Source: Saccharomyces mikatae IFO 1815 (taxonomy: Eukaryota > Ascomycota > Saccharomycetes > Saccharomycetales > Saccharomycetaceae). From it: DNA of 64,000 nt. Below are positions 1-11,655 of the stretch, piece by piece. Position 1 is the stretch's first letter. Every line of letters starts with the position of its first letter. The stretch is taken from positions 248,001-312,000 of the forward strand of contig NC_079270.1 in assembly GCF_947241705.1 (NCBI RefSeq), given 5' to 3'. The notes beneath the pieces are model-generated. The model had not been told where the DNA came from. It did not search any database and was given only the letters and a program-made list of their open reading frames with translations. The translations under genes were made by a program, and so were the position numbers.

Positions 1-1860
<1,860 letters not shown>

Positions 1861-1978
1861 ACCTATATATAGATACTATATATATATATATATGCCATAA
1901 TAATGGAGAATAACGTTAGGTTTTAATTTACGAACAATTGAAGAATATATAATCGCATTCCCACATGAATTTGCTATT

Positions 1979-3090
1979 CTAATCTTGCTTCTTCTCTCTT
2001 TCCCCTTTTAGCAACGAAGAACACCATTTCGCTGCACCAACGGTATTACTAGATATGGTGACTATTGTGAAGAATGGTATTAACTCCAATAAGCCAGCAG
2101 ACATCCCGAAGCATATGAAACTTGCGTAATGCTCATATTGGAAATCTTTAGCCTGTTTCTTACTGAACCCCTTTAGTAGGAAGTACCTTTGTAAATAGGT
2201 GAAGCTTCTTCTTGGGGCCATCAGTTGGTTTGCTAATATGGGCCCTATTATAGGAATTAGTGACAGAAGTGTTATTGAAGTGAAATTAGTCAGTTTAAAA
2301 AACAATCTGAATAGTAGTTTGGGGACTTTAAAAGCCCAATTTCCCTTTATTGTATTGAAATTTCTCACGGCATCAGGCTCATCAATTTTCCTATGCGATT
2401 TTTGTAGTTTTGGTAAAACCTTCACCTCGTTGAGGAATTCGTTTTGATCTTGCAATACCAAAGAAATATCGAATATCTGATTTGTAATATGAGTCAACAC
2501 TAGTGTTCTGCAAACAAAAGCAGTTAAAACATTCGTTTGTAGAATCCATTGAATATGAACTAAAATAACACCAAGAGGGCCTAATAATAATATTGCCCAT
2601 GTCACTAACACTGGTACAAGGGTGACGTAAAAAAAGCCAGCAATGGTAACAAAAATCAAAGCATAACAAACAGCAAACAGTAAAATATGTTTCCAGTAAA
2701 CGGTATTTGTGAGTACTTCATAGAATCCCTATAATTAATACACAAAAAAAAAATGTGTTAGTCAAAAAATGAATATGGTCATAAAAAACAAATACTTTTA
2801 CTTACTAAAAATGGGTACATGAATGCTTTTGAGTTGAAAACTTCTTTAATGAAGTTCTTCTTAAATAACTCGTATCTCAACTTCATTGTTGGTATTGTTT
2901 CAGGGAACCAAATATCAAACTGTCTTCTTAAAACCTTTAGCCAACGACTTATTTTACTTTCCTTTGGAGTCCTATCTTCTTCGGATGGCTCTTCTGAAGG
3001 TTGCGGCCTCTTTTCTGCAAGGGTTGTAGAATTAGCATCTCGAGTGTGAGAATTTTGACTATGACTTATAAGCTTAACTCTGGCTTTCAT
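1979..3090 (-). CDS. RRT8: Spore-wall/lipid-droplet membrane protein Rrt8 (spliced)
   Basis: Two exons on the minus strand: exon 1 is 3090-2806 (95 codons) and exon 2 is 2728-1979 (249 codons plus stop), giving 344 residues. The join is in phase 0 between ...MYPFL and GFYEV. The N-terminus is hydrophilic and the rest holds hydrophobic blocks near residues 108-165, 230-255 and 300-335, as expected of an EI24/CysZ-like membrane protein. A late SGLLELIP motif is shared with the neighbouring LDS2, so the two look like tandem paralogues. In S. cerevisiae Rrt8, Lds1 and Lds2 sit on lipid droplets and in the forming spore wall and help assemble dityrosine and chitosan layers. An in-frame stop 15 bases upstream fixes the ATG at 3090 unless a further exon exists. 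Confidence 0.85.
2729..2805 (-). other. RRT8: Spliceosomal intron of RRT8
   Basis: This is a 77-nt intron. Read on the minus strand it has donor GTAAGT, a near-consensus branch motif GACTAAC (complement of 2757-2763), a pyrimidine-rich stretch and acceptor TATAG. Removing it joins two frames that align with LDS2 across the junction. The donor and branch both differ from the yeast optimum (GTATGT, TACTAAC). Confidence 0.85.
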
Positions 3091-3389
3091 CCTTAGTTTG
3101 TCTTAGCAGCCAGTCAGGGGTCCTCAGGGATAGCCTTGCCCTTTTTTTGACGTCCCTTTACTTTTCCTGAGGGTGATTGATTTACCTTGACAAGTTTTTG
3201 AAAGTCCGAGTCAAAAGCACCCTGATTTTCATAATCCCCTGATTGCCAAAAATCTATACAAAAAATACCAATGTTGCAGCACGAATATTATTAGCAAGTA
3301 CCAATGTGTAAATATTTATGGAATTTATGTGTATATATATATATATATAATGAACATATGAACTGGTATGAAGAAAAAAATAGCTAGGT
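3091..3389. promoter_or_regulatory. RRT8 promoter with two stress-element cores
   Basis: The gap between the RRT8 start and the LDS2 stop holds AGGGG at 3116-3120 and CCCCT at 3236-3240, both cores of the Msn2/4 stress element. No perfect middle-sporulation element was seen. A TA run lies at 3332-3349. Confidence 0.3.
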
Positions 3390-4521
3390 TCATGGTGGAT
3401 TTACGTGGGCTATGGATTGTTGAATCGGAGGCGCATACGATCCTACTGTAGGCCCTTCTGGTTCTGCAGAGGGCGCGGGAGCTACGGCTGGCTGTTCTTG
3501 ATCTTTTATCTCTTTTACTATCCAAAGAGACGCACCTACTACGTTTGTACCAATGAACAACCCGCCCAGTATTGGGATGGACTCTAATAAACCGCTGGAC
3601 ATTGAGTATAGGAGCCATTTGGCAAAACCCTTGTAGTATACTTCGGATAGTTTTCGCGAACCCAAATGTAGTACGTCAACAAAATAGGGTTCGAAATAAT
3701 AGAATCCCATTCCGGGACTAAATGGTAGCATATTGATAATGATTGGACCCACAATTGGAACAATCAATAACAAAAGAAACACGAAGGCTATGAAAACATA
3801 CCAGAAAAAAAAAAAGAGAAACTGTGGCAAAGAGACGAGATAAAACCTTTTGGAAAAAAGACCACCCAATCGATGCGATCTTCTGTAAACAAAAGGCGAG
3901 AAACTTATCGTTTCACAGGCTTCGCTCAATTCTGGCAAATTCTTTCTTGCAAATGTCACACCGTAAATACGTGTGAAAAGAACAAAATCAGTACCTTTCA
4001 CCATAGAATTACACAGGGTTGTAGAAATGAGAATAGTTTGCACATATGCTAGCGGTAACGCAAAGAGCCCAAGAAAGGGCAGGTATATGCACACCAAAAG
4101 AGAACAAGCTAGGATCGACGTAAACGCAATAATGAGCCCAAGATTTAGCACATAATATCCAAATATTAGGAAGAACAGGTGCAAGTAATCCGTGCTCCCT
4201 ACGGATTCACTAATACCCTTCATCAGCAGTTAGTAAATTGGATCAACACATAAGACGTGCACCAAAGCATAAACATACTTTATATGGATACCAAATAATC
4301 TGGTGAGACGACTCCAGGTCTTTCCAGAAATTGTTTTTGATAAGCATAGCATTCTTATACCATTGAACTATGGGACCCTTGTATGCCATCCAAATTTTCG
4401 ACTTCTTATGGTTCCTTTGATCTTGGATAGGTAACAATTGTGGTTCCTCTCCTTCCGCCAATGGTGTCGAGGCATATGGGTGTCTATGGTAGTACCAATC
4501 AGGTTGCGGTCTAGTAGACAT
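3390..4521 (-). CDS. LDS2: Spore-wall/lipid-droplet membrane protein Lds2 (spliced)
   Basis: Two exons on the minus strand: exon 1 is 4521-4279 (81 codons) and exon 2 is 4217-3390 (275 codons plus stop), giving 356 residues. Exon 1 begins with a tyrosine-rich stretch (WYYHRHPY). Exon 2 carries long hydrophobic blocks. One contains an unusually phenylalanine-rich segment (FLFFFFWYVFIAFVFLLLL), followed by SGLLESIP and TNVVGA motifs shared with Rrt8. The tail is proline- and alanine-rich. The family acts in spore-wall assembly from lipid droplets. A perfect middle-sporulation element lies 115 bp upstream, which agrees with expression during sporulation. Confidence 0.87.
4218..4278 (-). other. 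LDS2: Spliceosomal intron of LDS2
   Basis: This is a very short intron of 61 nt. Read on the minus strand it has the consensus donor GTATGT and a perfect branch motif TACTAAC (complement of 4229-4235). The acceptor AAG lies only about a dozen bases past the branch point. The next AG downstream would put a stop in frame, so the near acceptor is required. Confidence 0.87.
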
Positions 4522-5300
4522 AGTTGCTTGGTATATTGGATCTTTTATAGTCTCAATTGTAAAACTAAAACTTTATAATCGTAAGAAACTTTGTATAGAG
4601 TATTCATACATAGGTTTTCATAGCCATTCCTTCGTTTTTGTGGCGCGACGCGATCAGTCAAAATTAAATCAACGGAAAAATTCTTCGGAACATTTTTTTT
4701 TTGGCCAAGCTATTGTTGCAGGGTGGGGCAGGGGCAAGAGTCGATATGTCATCACGAAGCTGCAAGAACATGGTTTTATCGAATGGCGCAGCAAAGACGC
4801 AGCAGAGAAAAGGTGAAAGCCGTTTGTCTAAAAGACCAACAAGAATTACTAGCAGCGTGCTTCTCGCAACGACAACTTTGTTTGACTTTCTTCTGGTGTA
4901 AGTAATCAAAAAGTTAACAGAAAAAGAAGCTACGAAAAACAAGAAAAAGAAACAACAGCAAAAGAAAAGATAAAAGCTGGCTTATTATAAAACAATAGCA
5001 TCACAAACGATCAAAAAGGGCCCCTGTTTATTTTTGACCCGTTTAGGCTTTTCGTGTTTTTTAACTATCATATCACGTCCGTATCCTTTTTCATTCCTTA
5101 TCGGAAACATAACAGGATAGTAAGCAACGGCAACAGTATAAACTATCATAAAAATTTCCCTTCTTTGTTGGTAAATTTTACGCTTGAGAATTCAACGTTT
5201 TGGAAGGACAGTAACCATATTTCTGTGCAAAGCGTTTTATTGTTGCTGTTTCTCTTTTGGCTTGCAGATTTATTGTAAAGTATCATAAACAAGGAACACG
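4522..5300. promoter_or_regulatory. Divergent promoter region LDS2/PSK2
   Basis: No supported gene. Short open frames on both strands near 4664-4942 look like chance frames; S. cerevisiae has a dubious ORF (YOL046C) at this place. The LDS2 side holds the sporulation element listed separately. The last few hundred bases form the long leader of PSK2 and contain homopolymer A and T runs. Confidence 0.5.
4636..4644 (-). promoter_or_regulatory. Middle-sporulation element before LDS2
   Basis: The plus strand reads TTTTGTGGC, so the minus strand reads GCCACAAAA. This matches the Ndt80/Sum1 consensus GNCRCAAAW at every position. It lies 115 bp before the LDS2 ATG, in the usual distance range, and the function of LDS2 fits. 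Confidence 0.6.
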
Positions 5301-8300
5301 ATGACATATCCGGTTAGCGCAGCCGCTCCTACTGATATTACATATTCACCAAATACCCCATTAGTAGGCTTATCCAAGCCTCCATGCTTCTACCAACATG
5401 CTTCCTCCTCCGTCGATTCGTTTTCGTCATCATTTAGTGATGATGACCGTTCAGACCTTGTCGCTGTACCCAACGAATCACCACATGCATTTTCGTATAA
5501 CCCAATATCCCCGAATTCACTGGGAGTTCGCTTGACCATTTTAAGAAGATCTTTGGAAATAATGGTTAATAGTCCTGACATTTTACACGAGCTAAAGAAA
5601 AAGGCGCCCGTAATAGCATATCCCCCTTTAGTTAAACACACGAGAAACTTAACTGAAATCGCTACACCACCGACATCTGGAAATGCATCTAAATGGTCCT
5701 GTAGTATTCCATCGGTGCCCAATACCCCATCTCCTGCTGGTAGGCCCGTGGTACAAAGAGCCACCTCATTAATGGTGCTACCAGATAATGGTGCTTCCAG
5801 TAAATTGGATCCAGCCAAGTCAGAGCTGCAAAACCTGTTGTTTTTGCTAAATTTAGCACTAGAAAATAACTCCTTCGAAAGAGCTTCCGATTTACACATG
5901 TTGTCGCTATTAAATATAAAGAAATTAAATTTTGACTCAGACATTCAAAAATCAGAAACGTTGAAAAAGGCTTTACTGGATAGTTTAGCTGAACCATTTT
6001 TTGAGAATTACAAAAAATTCCCCCACAGAAACCCTGGTTTAAAATTACATTATACCCAACAAGAGGAGAAAAACGATGATATAGTTTCCTTAGCAGATAT
6101 CAAGCCACAACAGGACTATAGTCGAATACTTCATCCTTTCACGTCTGCGAAAAATTCTGGCCCTGAGGCCATTTTTACCTGTTCTCAGCATTACCCTTGG
6201 AATTTCAAAGCAGCCAACGATTTGGCGTGTTTAACATTCGGTATATCAAAAAATGTTATCAAAGCACTAACTTTACTGGACCTGATCCATACGGATAGTA
6301 GGAAATTTGTTTTAGAAAAAATTATGAATGCCGAAGATGATGACCAAGAAATTGTGTTTACAGGAGAAACGATACCTATTGTTCAGCCAAACTCAACAAA
6401 CGATAATAAAGTACCAAGTTTGATATGGGCTTCACTATGGGCAAAGCGGAAAAATGGCTTATTGGTCTGTGTATTTGAAAAAACGCCTTGCGACTATATT
6501 GATGTCATGTTAAACCTGGCTGATTTTTCAGTGGAAAGCATTACTGACACGACGCATTTTTTGGAAAACTTTAACAAGAAACAGCAGCAAGAGCTAACTT
6601 CACCAGCGGCTAAAAAAAAAACCGTAAAATTTGCGAATGAAATACACGATATCGGATCAATAAGTCGCTCACTAAGTAAACTAATTGATGATGTGCGCTT
6701 CGGGAGAGTGTTTTCTGCAGATGATGATTTATTACCTCTACCTATTAGGGTGGCAAATTATGTCAATAAAGAGAGATATTTTACATTGAATTATTTATCC
6801 GAGAATATACCATGCGCTGTCACAACTTCTGTGTTGGAAAACGAAATTAAATTGAAGATTCATAGTTTACCTTATCAAGCTGGGTTATTTGTTGTTGATA
6901 GCCACACTTTAAATCTTTTAAGTTTCAATAAATCTGTTGCTAAGAACATGTTTGGTCTTCGGGTTTATGAGTTGGCCGGTAGTCCAATCACTAAGTTGGT
7001 ACCTTCTTTAGCAAATATGATATCTTACGTTAATAAAAATTATCCCACGCTAAATATCACGTTACCAGATAATAAAGGACTGGTTTTAACAGAACATTTT
7101 TTCAGGAAAATCGAGGCTGAAATAAATCATGATAGTGACTCATTCTATACCTCTATTGGTCTAGATGGCTGTCACAAAGACGGAAATCTAATAAAGGTAG
7201 ATATTCAATTACGTGTCCTGAATACAAATGTTGTTCTGTTATGGATTACACACTCAAGAGACGTAGTTATCGAAAATTATACCACTGTCCCTTCGCAACT
7301 ACCGATGTTGAAGGAAAACGAAATTGACGTAGTTGGAAGTCGGAGTAGTTCCAATGCGTCTTCCAAGAAGTCTTCAGAAAAAATTTCTGTGAATGTTTTG
7401 AAAACTATGGCTGATTTGTCCATTAGCTCTGCTGAAACAATTTCTAACTCTGACGATGAAGTAGACTTGAATCAAGTGGATAGAAAACTACGAGAAGCAT
7501 CTGGTGGTACATTTGAGCGTAACGAATCTAACGAACACAACAATTATGATGATGATATCACAATGGTCGATGATCCTGAGTTGAAACATAAAATTGAATT
7601 AACGAAAATGTACACGCAAGACAAATCAAAATTTGTCCAGGATGACAACTTTAAAGTGGATGAAAAATTAATAATGAGCATAGTAGAACCGATAAATGGG
7701 GAAGAAATTAAAAAGGAGACAACCGAATTAGATAAAAATAACTCTAACTTGAAAGCTACGTACCTGACCACCCCAGAGGCTAATATAGGCTCACAAAAGC
7801 GCATCAAGAAGTTTTCCGATTTTACTGTTTTGCAAGTTATGGGTGAAGGTGCCTACGGTAAAGTCAATTTATGCATTCATAACAAAGAGCACTACATCGT
7901 GGTCATCAAAATGATTTTCAAAGAGAGAATTTTAGTGGATACATGGGTGAGGGATAGAAAATTAGGTACCATACCTTCTGAGATTCAAATCATGGCTACT
8001 TTGAACAAAAATTCGCAAGAGAATATCTTGAAACTGTTAGACTTTTTTGAAGATGACGATTATTATTATATTGAAACTCCGGTTCATGGAGAGACTGGTA
8101 GTATTGATCTTTTTGATGTTATTGAGTTTAAGAAAGATATGGTGGAACATGAAGCTAAACTGGTGTTCAAACAGGTTGTTGCTAGTATTAAGCACTTGCA
8201 TGGTCAAGGAATTGTTCACAGAGATATTAAGGACGAAAACGTCATCGTCGACTCTCATGGTTTCGTAAAATTAATTGATTTTGGTTCAGCCGCCTATATC

Positions 8301-8606
8301 AAAAGTGGACCATTTGATGTTTTTGTGGGAACAATGGACTACGCTGCACCTGAAGTTCTTGGTGGTTCATCATACAAAGGTAAACCACAAGATATTTGGG
8401 CTCTTGGAGTTCTACTTTATACCATCATATACAAAGAAAATCCATATTACAACATTGATGAAATCTTGGAAGGAGAATTAAGATTTGATAAGTCCGAGAA
8501 GGTCAGTGAGGAATGCATTGGTTTAATTAAAAGAATTTTGACAAGAGAAGTCGACAAGAGACCTACTATTGACGAAATATATGAAGATGAATGGCTTAGA
8601 ATCTAG
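5301..8606 (+). CDS. PSK2: PAS-domain serine/threonine kinase
   Basis: This is a PAS kinase that couples sugar status to glucose use. In S. cerevisiae Psk1/Psk2 phosphorylate Ugp1 and translation or glycogen factors. The 1101-residue length equals the known Psk2. The N-terminal two thirds hold serine-rich linkers and the PAS-type sensor region (about residues 450-680). The C-terminus is a complete kinase: glycine loop GEGAYGKV from residue 848, ATP lysine K870 in VVIKM, catalytic HRD at 973-975 and DFG at 993-995, then the APE-type segment APEVLGG. All catalytic residues are present. The ATG at 5301 follows a long A/T-rich leader. An acidic linker (DDEVDLNQVD, NNYDDDITMVDD) precedes the kinase. 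Confidence 0.96.
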   Translation: MTYPVSAAAPTDITYSPNTPLVGLSKPPCFYQHASSSVDSFSSSFSDDDRSDLVAVPNESPHAFSYNPISPNSLGVRLTILRRSLEIMVNSPDILHELKKKAPVIAYPPLVKHTRNLTEIATPPTSGNASKWSCSIPSVPNTPSPAGRPVVQRATSLMVLPDNGASSKLDPAKSELQNLLFLLNLALENNSFERASDLHMLSLLNIKKLNFDSDIQKSETLKKALLDSLAEPFFENYKKFPHRNPGLKLHYTQQEEKNDDIVSLADIKPQQDYSRILHPFTSAKNSGPEAIFTCSQHYPWNFKAANDLACLTFGISKNVIKALTLLDLIHTDSRKFVLEKIMNAEDDDQEIVFTGETIPIVQPNSTNDNKVPSLIWASLWAKRKNGLLVCVFEKTPCDYIDVMLNLADFSVESITDTTHFLENFNKKQQQELTSPAAKKKTVKFANEIHDIGSISRSLSKLIDDVRFGRVFSADDDLLPLPIRVANYVNKERYFTLNYLSENIPCAVTTSVLENEIKLKIHSLPYQAGLFVVDSHTLNLLSFNKSVAKNMFGLRVYELAGSPITKLVPSLANMISYVNKNYPTLNITLPDNKGLVLTEHFFRKIEAEINHDSDSFYTSIGLDGCHKDGNLIKVDIQLRVLNTNVVLLWITHSRDVVIENYTTVPSQLPMLKENEIDVVGSRSSSNASSKKSSEKISVNVLKTMADLSISSAETISNSDDEVDLNQVDRKLREASGGTFERNESNEHNNYDDDITMVDDPELKHKIELTKMYTQDKSKFVQDDNFKVDEKLIMSIVEPINGEEIKKETTELDKNNSNLKATYLTTPEANIGSQKRIKKFSDFTVLQVMGEGAYGKVNLCIHNKEHYIVVIKMIFKERILVDTWVRDRKLGTIPSEIQIMATLNKNSQENILKLLDFFEDDDYYYIETPVHGETGSIDLFDVIEFKKDMVEHEAKLVFKQVVASIKHLHGQGIVHRDIKDENVIVDSHGFVKLIDFGSAAYIKSGPFDVFVGTMDYAAPEVLGGSSYKGKPQDIWALGVLLYTIIYKENPYYNIDEILEGELRFDKSEKVSEECIGLIKRILTREVDKRPTIDEIYEDEWLRI

Positions 8607-8932
8607 CCGTCCATATCACTCCAAAAAGAAAAGAATAGGTGACTTAATCTATCTTTACCATGTTTTCTCTTTATAGATATTTTCATTTTGTTGTTGGTTA
8701 TATAATCATTATGTTTTAATGTAAATTTATTGCTCTTCTGTGCAGCTTCTTTTGTCATATCCTTAAGCAAACTTTTACGCTCCGCCGCCTATCGCCGTCG
8801 GAGTAAAATCAAGGGTCATTGAGAAGTCAACATGTACTTGTATAGTAAACAGGAGAACAGTAATCATGCAAATAGAGAAGACACGGACGTACAAAATACG
8901 GTGAGGCCTATACTGAAACATACTGGTGAATA
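8607..8932. promoter_or_regulatory. PSK2 3' end / PEX15 promoter
   Basis: No gene. A GC-rich inverted repeat stands out against AT-rich surroundings: TTTTACGCTCCG at 8773-8784 and CGGAGTAAAA at 8799-8808, with a GCCGCC core (8784-8789) in between. It lies about 125-160 bp before the PEX15 start. GCCGCC is the core of the Ume6 URS1 site, but the flanks do not match well. Confidence 0.35.
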
Positions 8933-10084
8933 ATGGCTACAAGCGAGATAGTGAACAATGCGCCGATGTATTCACTTGATTCTTCGTTAAGGGATTTACT
9001 TAACGATGACTTATTCAATGATCAAGACGAATTGGTAAAGTCGAGAGAGATTGAGAGAAGTGAATTATTTCAAGATTGCTTAAATCTTTTCATAAAAAGA
9101 GAAATCAAGGACTGCCTAGAAAAAATGTTTAGAGCTGGATTCGTCAATCTTACTGTTTTTAAATCTAGCCCAATGATATTGGATTTGTTTGTAAGTGCCT
9201 GTGATATTGCGCCCAACTTCATTGAGTTGGGGTTGACACTGAAAGGTGAGATTTTGAATACATTCACATTAAATGATCCTCGATGTATTGAAATACAACA
9301 GATTATTCTCAAGGATTTCAATAAACTTCTGGTCATCAATAAATTCTTTCGATGCTGCATAAAAGTTATTCAGCTCAACGATAGTAGACAGGAGGAGCGA
9401 GAAGGAAAGATTTTGGAGCTTGAATCCATAATCAGCAATTTCATATTCCTATACACGACTAAAATGAGAACGACTATAGATGCGTTTGGCTTGCAAGAGT
9501 TGATTGAGATATTTATTTTTCAGGTGAAAGTGAAGCTAGAGCATAAAAAACTCTCTACGCATTTGTATCGGGCGCTTTGTAAGTCTTCACCCAATTTATC
9601 CTTGATTTTAAAGAGTCTTCACTCACCCAAAGGCATTTCCATAGAGGATGCTATTCTGGATTCAATAGCTAATAAAATGCAGAAAGATAAGGCAAAGTTG
9701 AAAGGCAAACCGAGGAGCGTGAAACCAAAAATACACCAATTTCGAGAGCCCTTGTTACACAATTCCAGTGAAGACTATTCCAAGACTGAGGCTACGTTCA
9801 ATCAACGCAACTCCACTGATGTTAGACACCTCAATAATGAAACGATGTCTCATAAAACAAAAAATGACATTAGTCTTCTAGCTGGTTCATTTTGGCCTAC
9901 TCTAAAATACCATCTAACTAAAAAATTACTGAACAAGAATGGCCTTTTGTTCTTAGGTCTACTGTTATTAATATGTGTCAAAAAATATAGATCACTGATG
10001 GCATTTTTCAGACACGTTCCAAGTGCTTTCCGCACCGTATATCCTCATGTTGTTGGGTTATTAAAACTTCTAGCAAGCATATGA
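8933..10084 (+). CDS. PEX15: Peroxisomal tail-anchored docking protein Pex15
   Basis: Pex15 is the membrane anchor that recruits the Pex1/Pex6 AAA-ATPase to peroxisomes for recycling the import receptor Pex5. The 383-residue length is the same as in S. cerevisiae. The protein is largely helical and cytosolic, with a single hydrophobic anchor near residues 337-349 (GLLFLGLLLLICV). Lysines follow the anchor, and a short basic C-terminal tail faces the peroxisome lumen, which is the tail-anchored topology of the family. The ATG at 8933 is the first in frame and gives the expected length. No peroxisome-type oleate element was recognised upstream. Confidence 0.94.
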   Translation: MATSEIVNNAPMYSLDSSLRDLLNDDLFNDQDELVKSREIERSELFQDCLNLFIKREIKDCLEKMFRAGFVNLTVFKSSPMILDLFVSACDIAPNFIELGLTLKGEILNTFTLNDPRCIEIQQIILKDFNKLLVINKFFRCCIKVIQLNDSRQEEREGKILELESIISNFIFLYTTKMRTTIDAFGLQELIEIFIFQVKVKLEHKKLSTHLYRALCKSSPNLSLILKSLHSPKGISIEDAILDSIANKMQKDKAKLKGKPRSVKPKIHQFREPLLHNSSEDYSKTEATFNQRNSTDVRHLNNETMSHKTKNDISLLAGSFWPTLKYHLTKKLLNKNGLLFLGLLLLICVKKYRSLMAFFRHVPSAFRTVYPHVVGLLKLLASI

Positions 10085-10191
10085 AATTGTTAGGATAATT
10101 TATAAAACTTTATCTACAGATTCTAATGACATACATAATGGTTTCTTCGTGTTTTCCTCTCTTTGAGCTTTCTCTCTCAATGAAAAAAAAA

Positions 10192-11334
10192 CTATTTCTT
10201 CTTGTGCCTTCGTGTTGTAATTCCATTTGAGATTGTGTCTAACCAGTGCAAGCATACTTCTTCCATGTCTTCTTTATTCTCCATTTGATGAAATTTTGAT
10301 GATTTAATTAGGTTCAAATTACGCGCATTGCAAATATCATTCACCAGACATAAATCACATCTTTTACCTCTCGCCATGCAGATCAATTGACCAAAGCCAA
10401 CTAAAACGGTATTTATTTCGTACCACAATGAATGAGGCAACCAAATCTGTAGCTCCTTTCTAGTATGTTCAGCAGTTTTGCACTTAATTGGATCAACCCA
10501 GTTCCACATTTTACACAATCTATGGACATGAACATCAACGCATATGCCAGCAATCAGGCCCCAGCCTTTTTGCAGCGTTAAATAGCCCATCTTAGGACCC
10601 ACTCCAGGTAATGACATTATTCCATCTATATCACACGGTATATCCGAACCGAAACTGTCTACCAGTAATTGAGCTGTCCTCTTGATGAAATTGGCCTTTC
10701 TGGTATAGAAACTAACACACCGAATTAGATTTGCTAATATAGACTCATCAATTTCAAGTAGTCCCTTCAATGTAATACCTTCTGCTATTTTTAAAGTGTT
10801 TAAACAGTATTCGGTGATATTCAAAGCAGCTTGCGCCATTCGTTCGTCTCTTGTTTGAGCAGAAAGCATGGTACCAATAAGAAACTGAAGCCTGAAATTC
10901 TTCGGATCGACTTTTTCACTGGGTATTCCACATTTATCGGAAACTAGAACAGGAATCATGCTACATCCCATAGCATCTACCGGCGTATTAACTTTGGACC
11001 TCATTAATCTTACTCGATTATATATGGGTAAGAAACTTTCAGGGATTTCTGCGCCAGATTCGTTTTTCATTTCTTCTTTAGTTATTGGTCGTCTCCAAGT
11101 TCTGGGATCATCACAGGTTCTTGATTCGATCCATTCAAAATACTCTATCGGCTTCAACCCCTTGATCCAGTCGATATTTACCCCATGGTCACTTTGCGAA
11201 CCGTTTTTTATTTTGGTTTCTTGTGATAAATCAATGGTTCTATCATCTTTTTTGAAGTACTTAGATCGAACTTCTACTTCATCGACATCAACCGCGATAT
11301 ATTTTCTCTTTCTATGCTTACTTGTTTCCCTCAT
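10192..11334 (-). CDS. NTG2: Endonuclease III-like DNA glycosylase/AP lyase
   Basis: This enzyme removes oxidised pyrimidines and cuts abasic sites in base-excision repair. The HhH-GPD core is complete. The helix-hairpin-helix LPGVGPKMG (residues 242-250) contains catalytic lysine K248, and D267 lies in CVDVHVHRLC. The iron-sulphur cluster ligands are C319, C326, C329 and C335 in the C-x6-C-x2-C-x5-C spacing. Presence of the cluster identifies the nuclear paralogue Ntg2 rather than Ntg1, which lacks it. The N-terminus (KHRKRKY) is basic, as expected for nuclear targeting. The length of 380 matches S. cerevisiae. The gene runs convergently with PEX15, with about 107 bp between the stops. Confidence 0.96.
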   Translation of the reverse strand: MRETSKHRKRKYIAVDVDEVEVRSKYFKKDDRTIDLSQETKIKNGSQSDHGVNIDWIKGLKPIEYFEWIESRTCDDPRTWRRPITKEEMKNESGAEIPESFLPIYNRVRLMRSKVNTPVDAMGCSMIPVLVSDKCGIPSEKVDPKNFRLQFLIGTMLSAQTRDERMAQAALNITEYCLNTLKIAEGITLKGLLEIDESILANLIRCVSFYTRKANFIKRTAQLLVDSFGSDIPCDIDGIMSLPGVGPKMGYLTLQKGWGLIAGICVDVHVHRLCKMWNWVDPIKCKTAEHTRKELQIWLPHSLWYEINTVLVGFGQLICMARGKRCDLCLVNDICNARNLNLIKSSKFHQMENKEDMEEVCLHWLDTISNGITTRRHKKK

Positions 11335-11613
11335 TATATGTTGTGAAATACGCCCTATTTATACATTTCTTGTGAACTCTTGATAAATAGTGACCCTCTG
11401 ACACTTTAAGGATCTTTCGTACTTTCTCCTATGGGTTTTATATTCCTAAATTGGGATAATTGCTTCCACAGCTAATTTTGGTTTCTCGGCAACAAAACTA
11501 TCAAATCAACTATAATTTAATTGCTTGTTCATATTAATCAAAAAGAAAAGGAACATATATAACTTAAGCGATACAAAGAGAAAAAGAACAGTTGAAACAG
11601 GATATCTGCTCAC

Positions 11614-11655
11614 ATGAATCACAATGTTTACTCGAAGGTTTATTCCAGTTGTTAA
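11614..11655 (+). other. Upstream ORF overlapping the NGL1 start
   Basis: An ATG at 11614, ten bases before the NGL1 ATG and out of frame with it, opens a 13-codon frame that ends at a TAA inside the NGL1 coding region. If the NGL1 mRNA starts upstream of 11614, scanning ribosomes meet this ATG first. It could lower NGL1 translation, or be bypassed by leaky scanning or a short leader. Confidence 0.4.

Noticed and set aside
2199-2447. Plus-strand frame opposite RRT8
   Set aside because: Entirely antisense to a well-supported coding exon; no independent evidence.
4664-4942. Open frames on both strands between LDS2 and PSK2
   Set aside because: They lie in a promoter region, read like shadow frames, and match the place of a dubious ORF (YOL046C) in S. 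cerevisiae.
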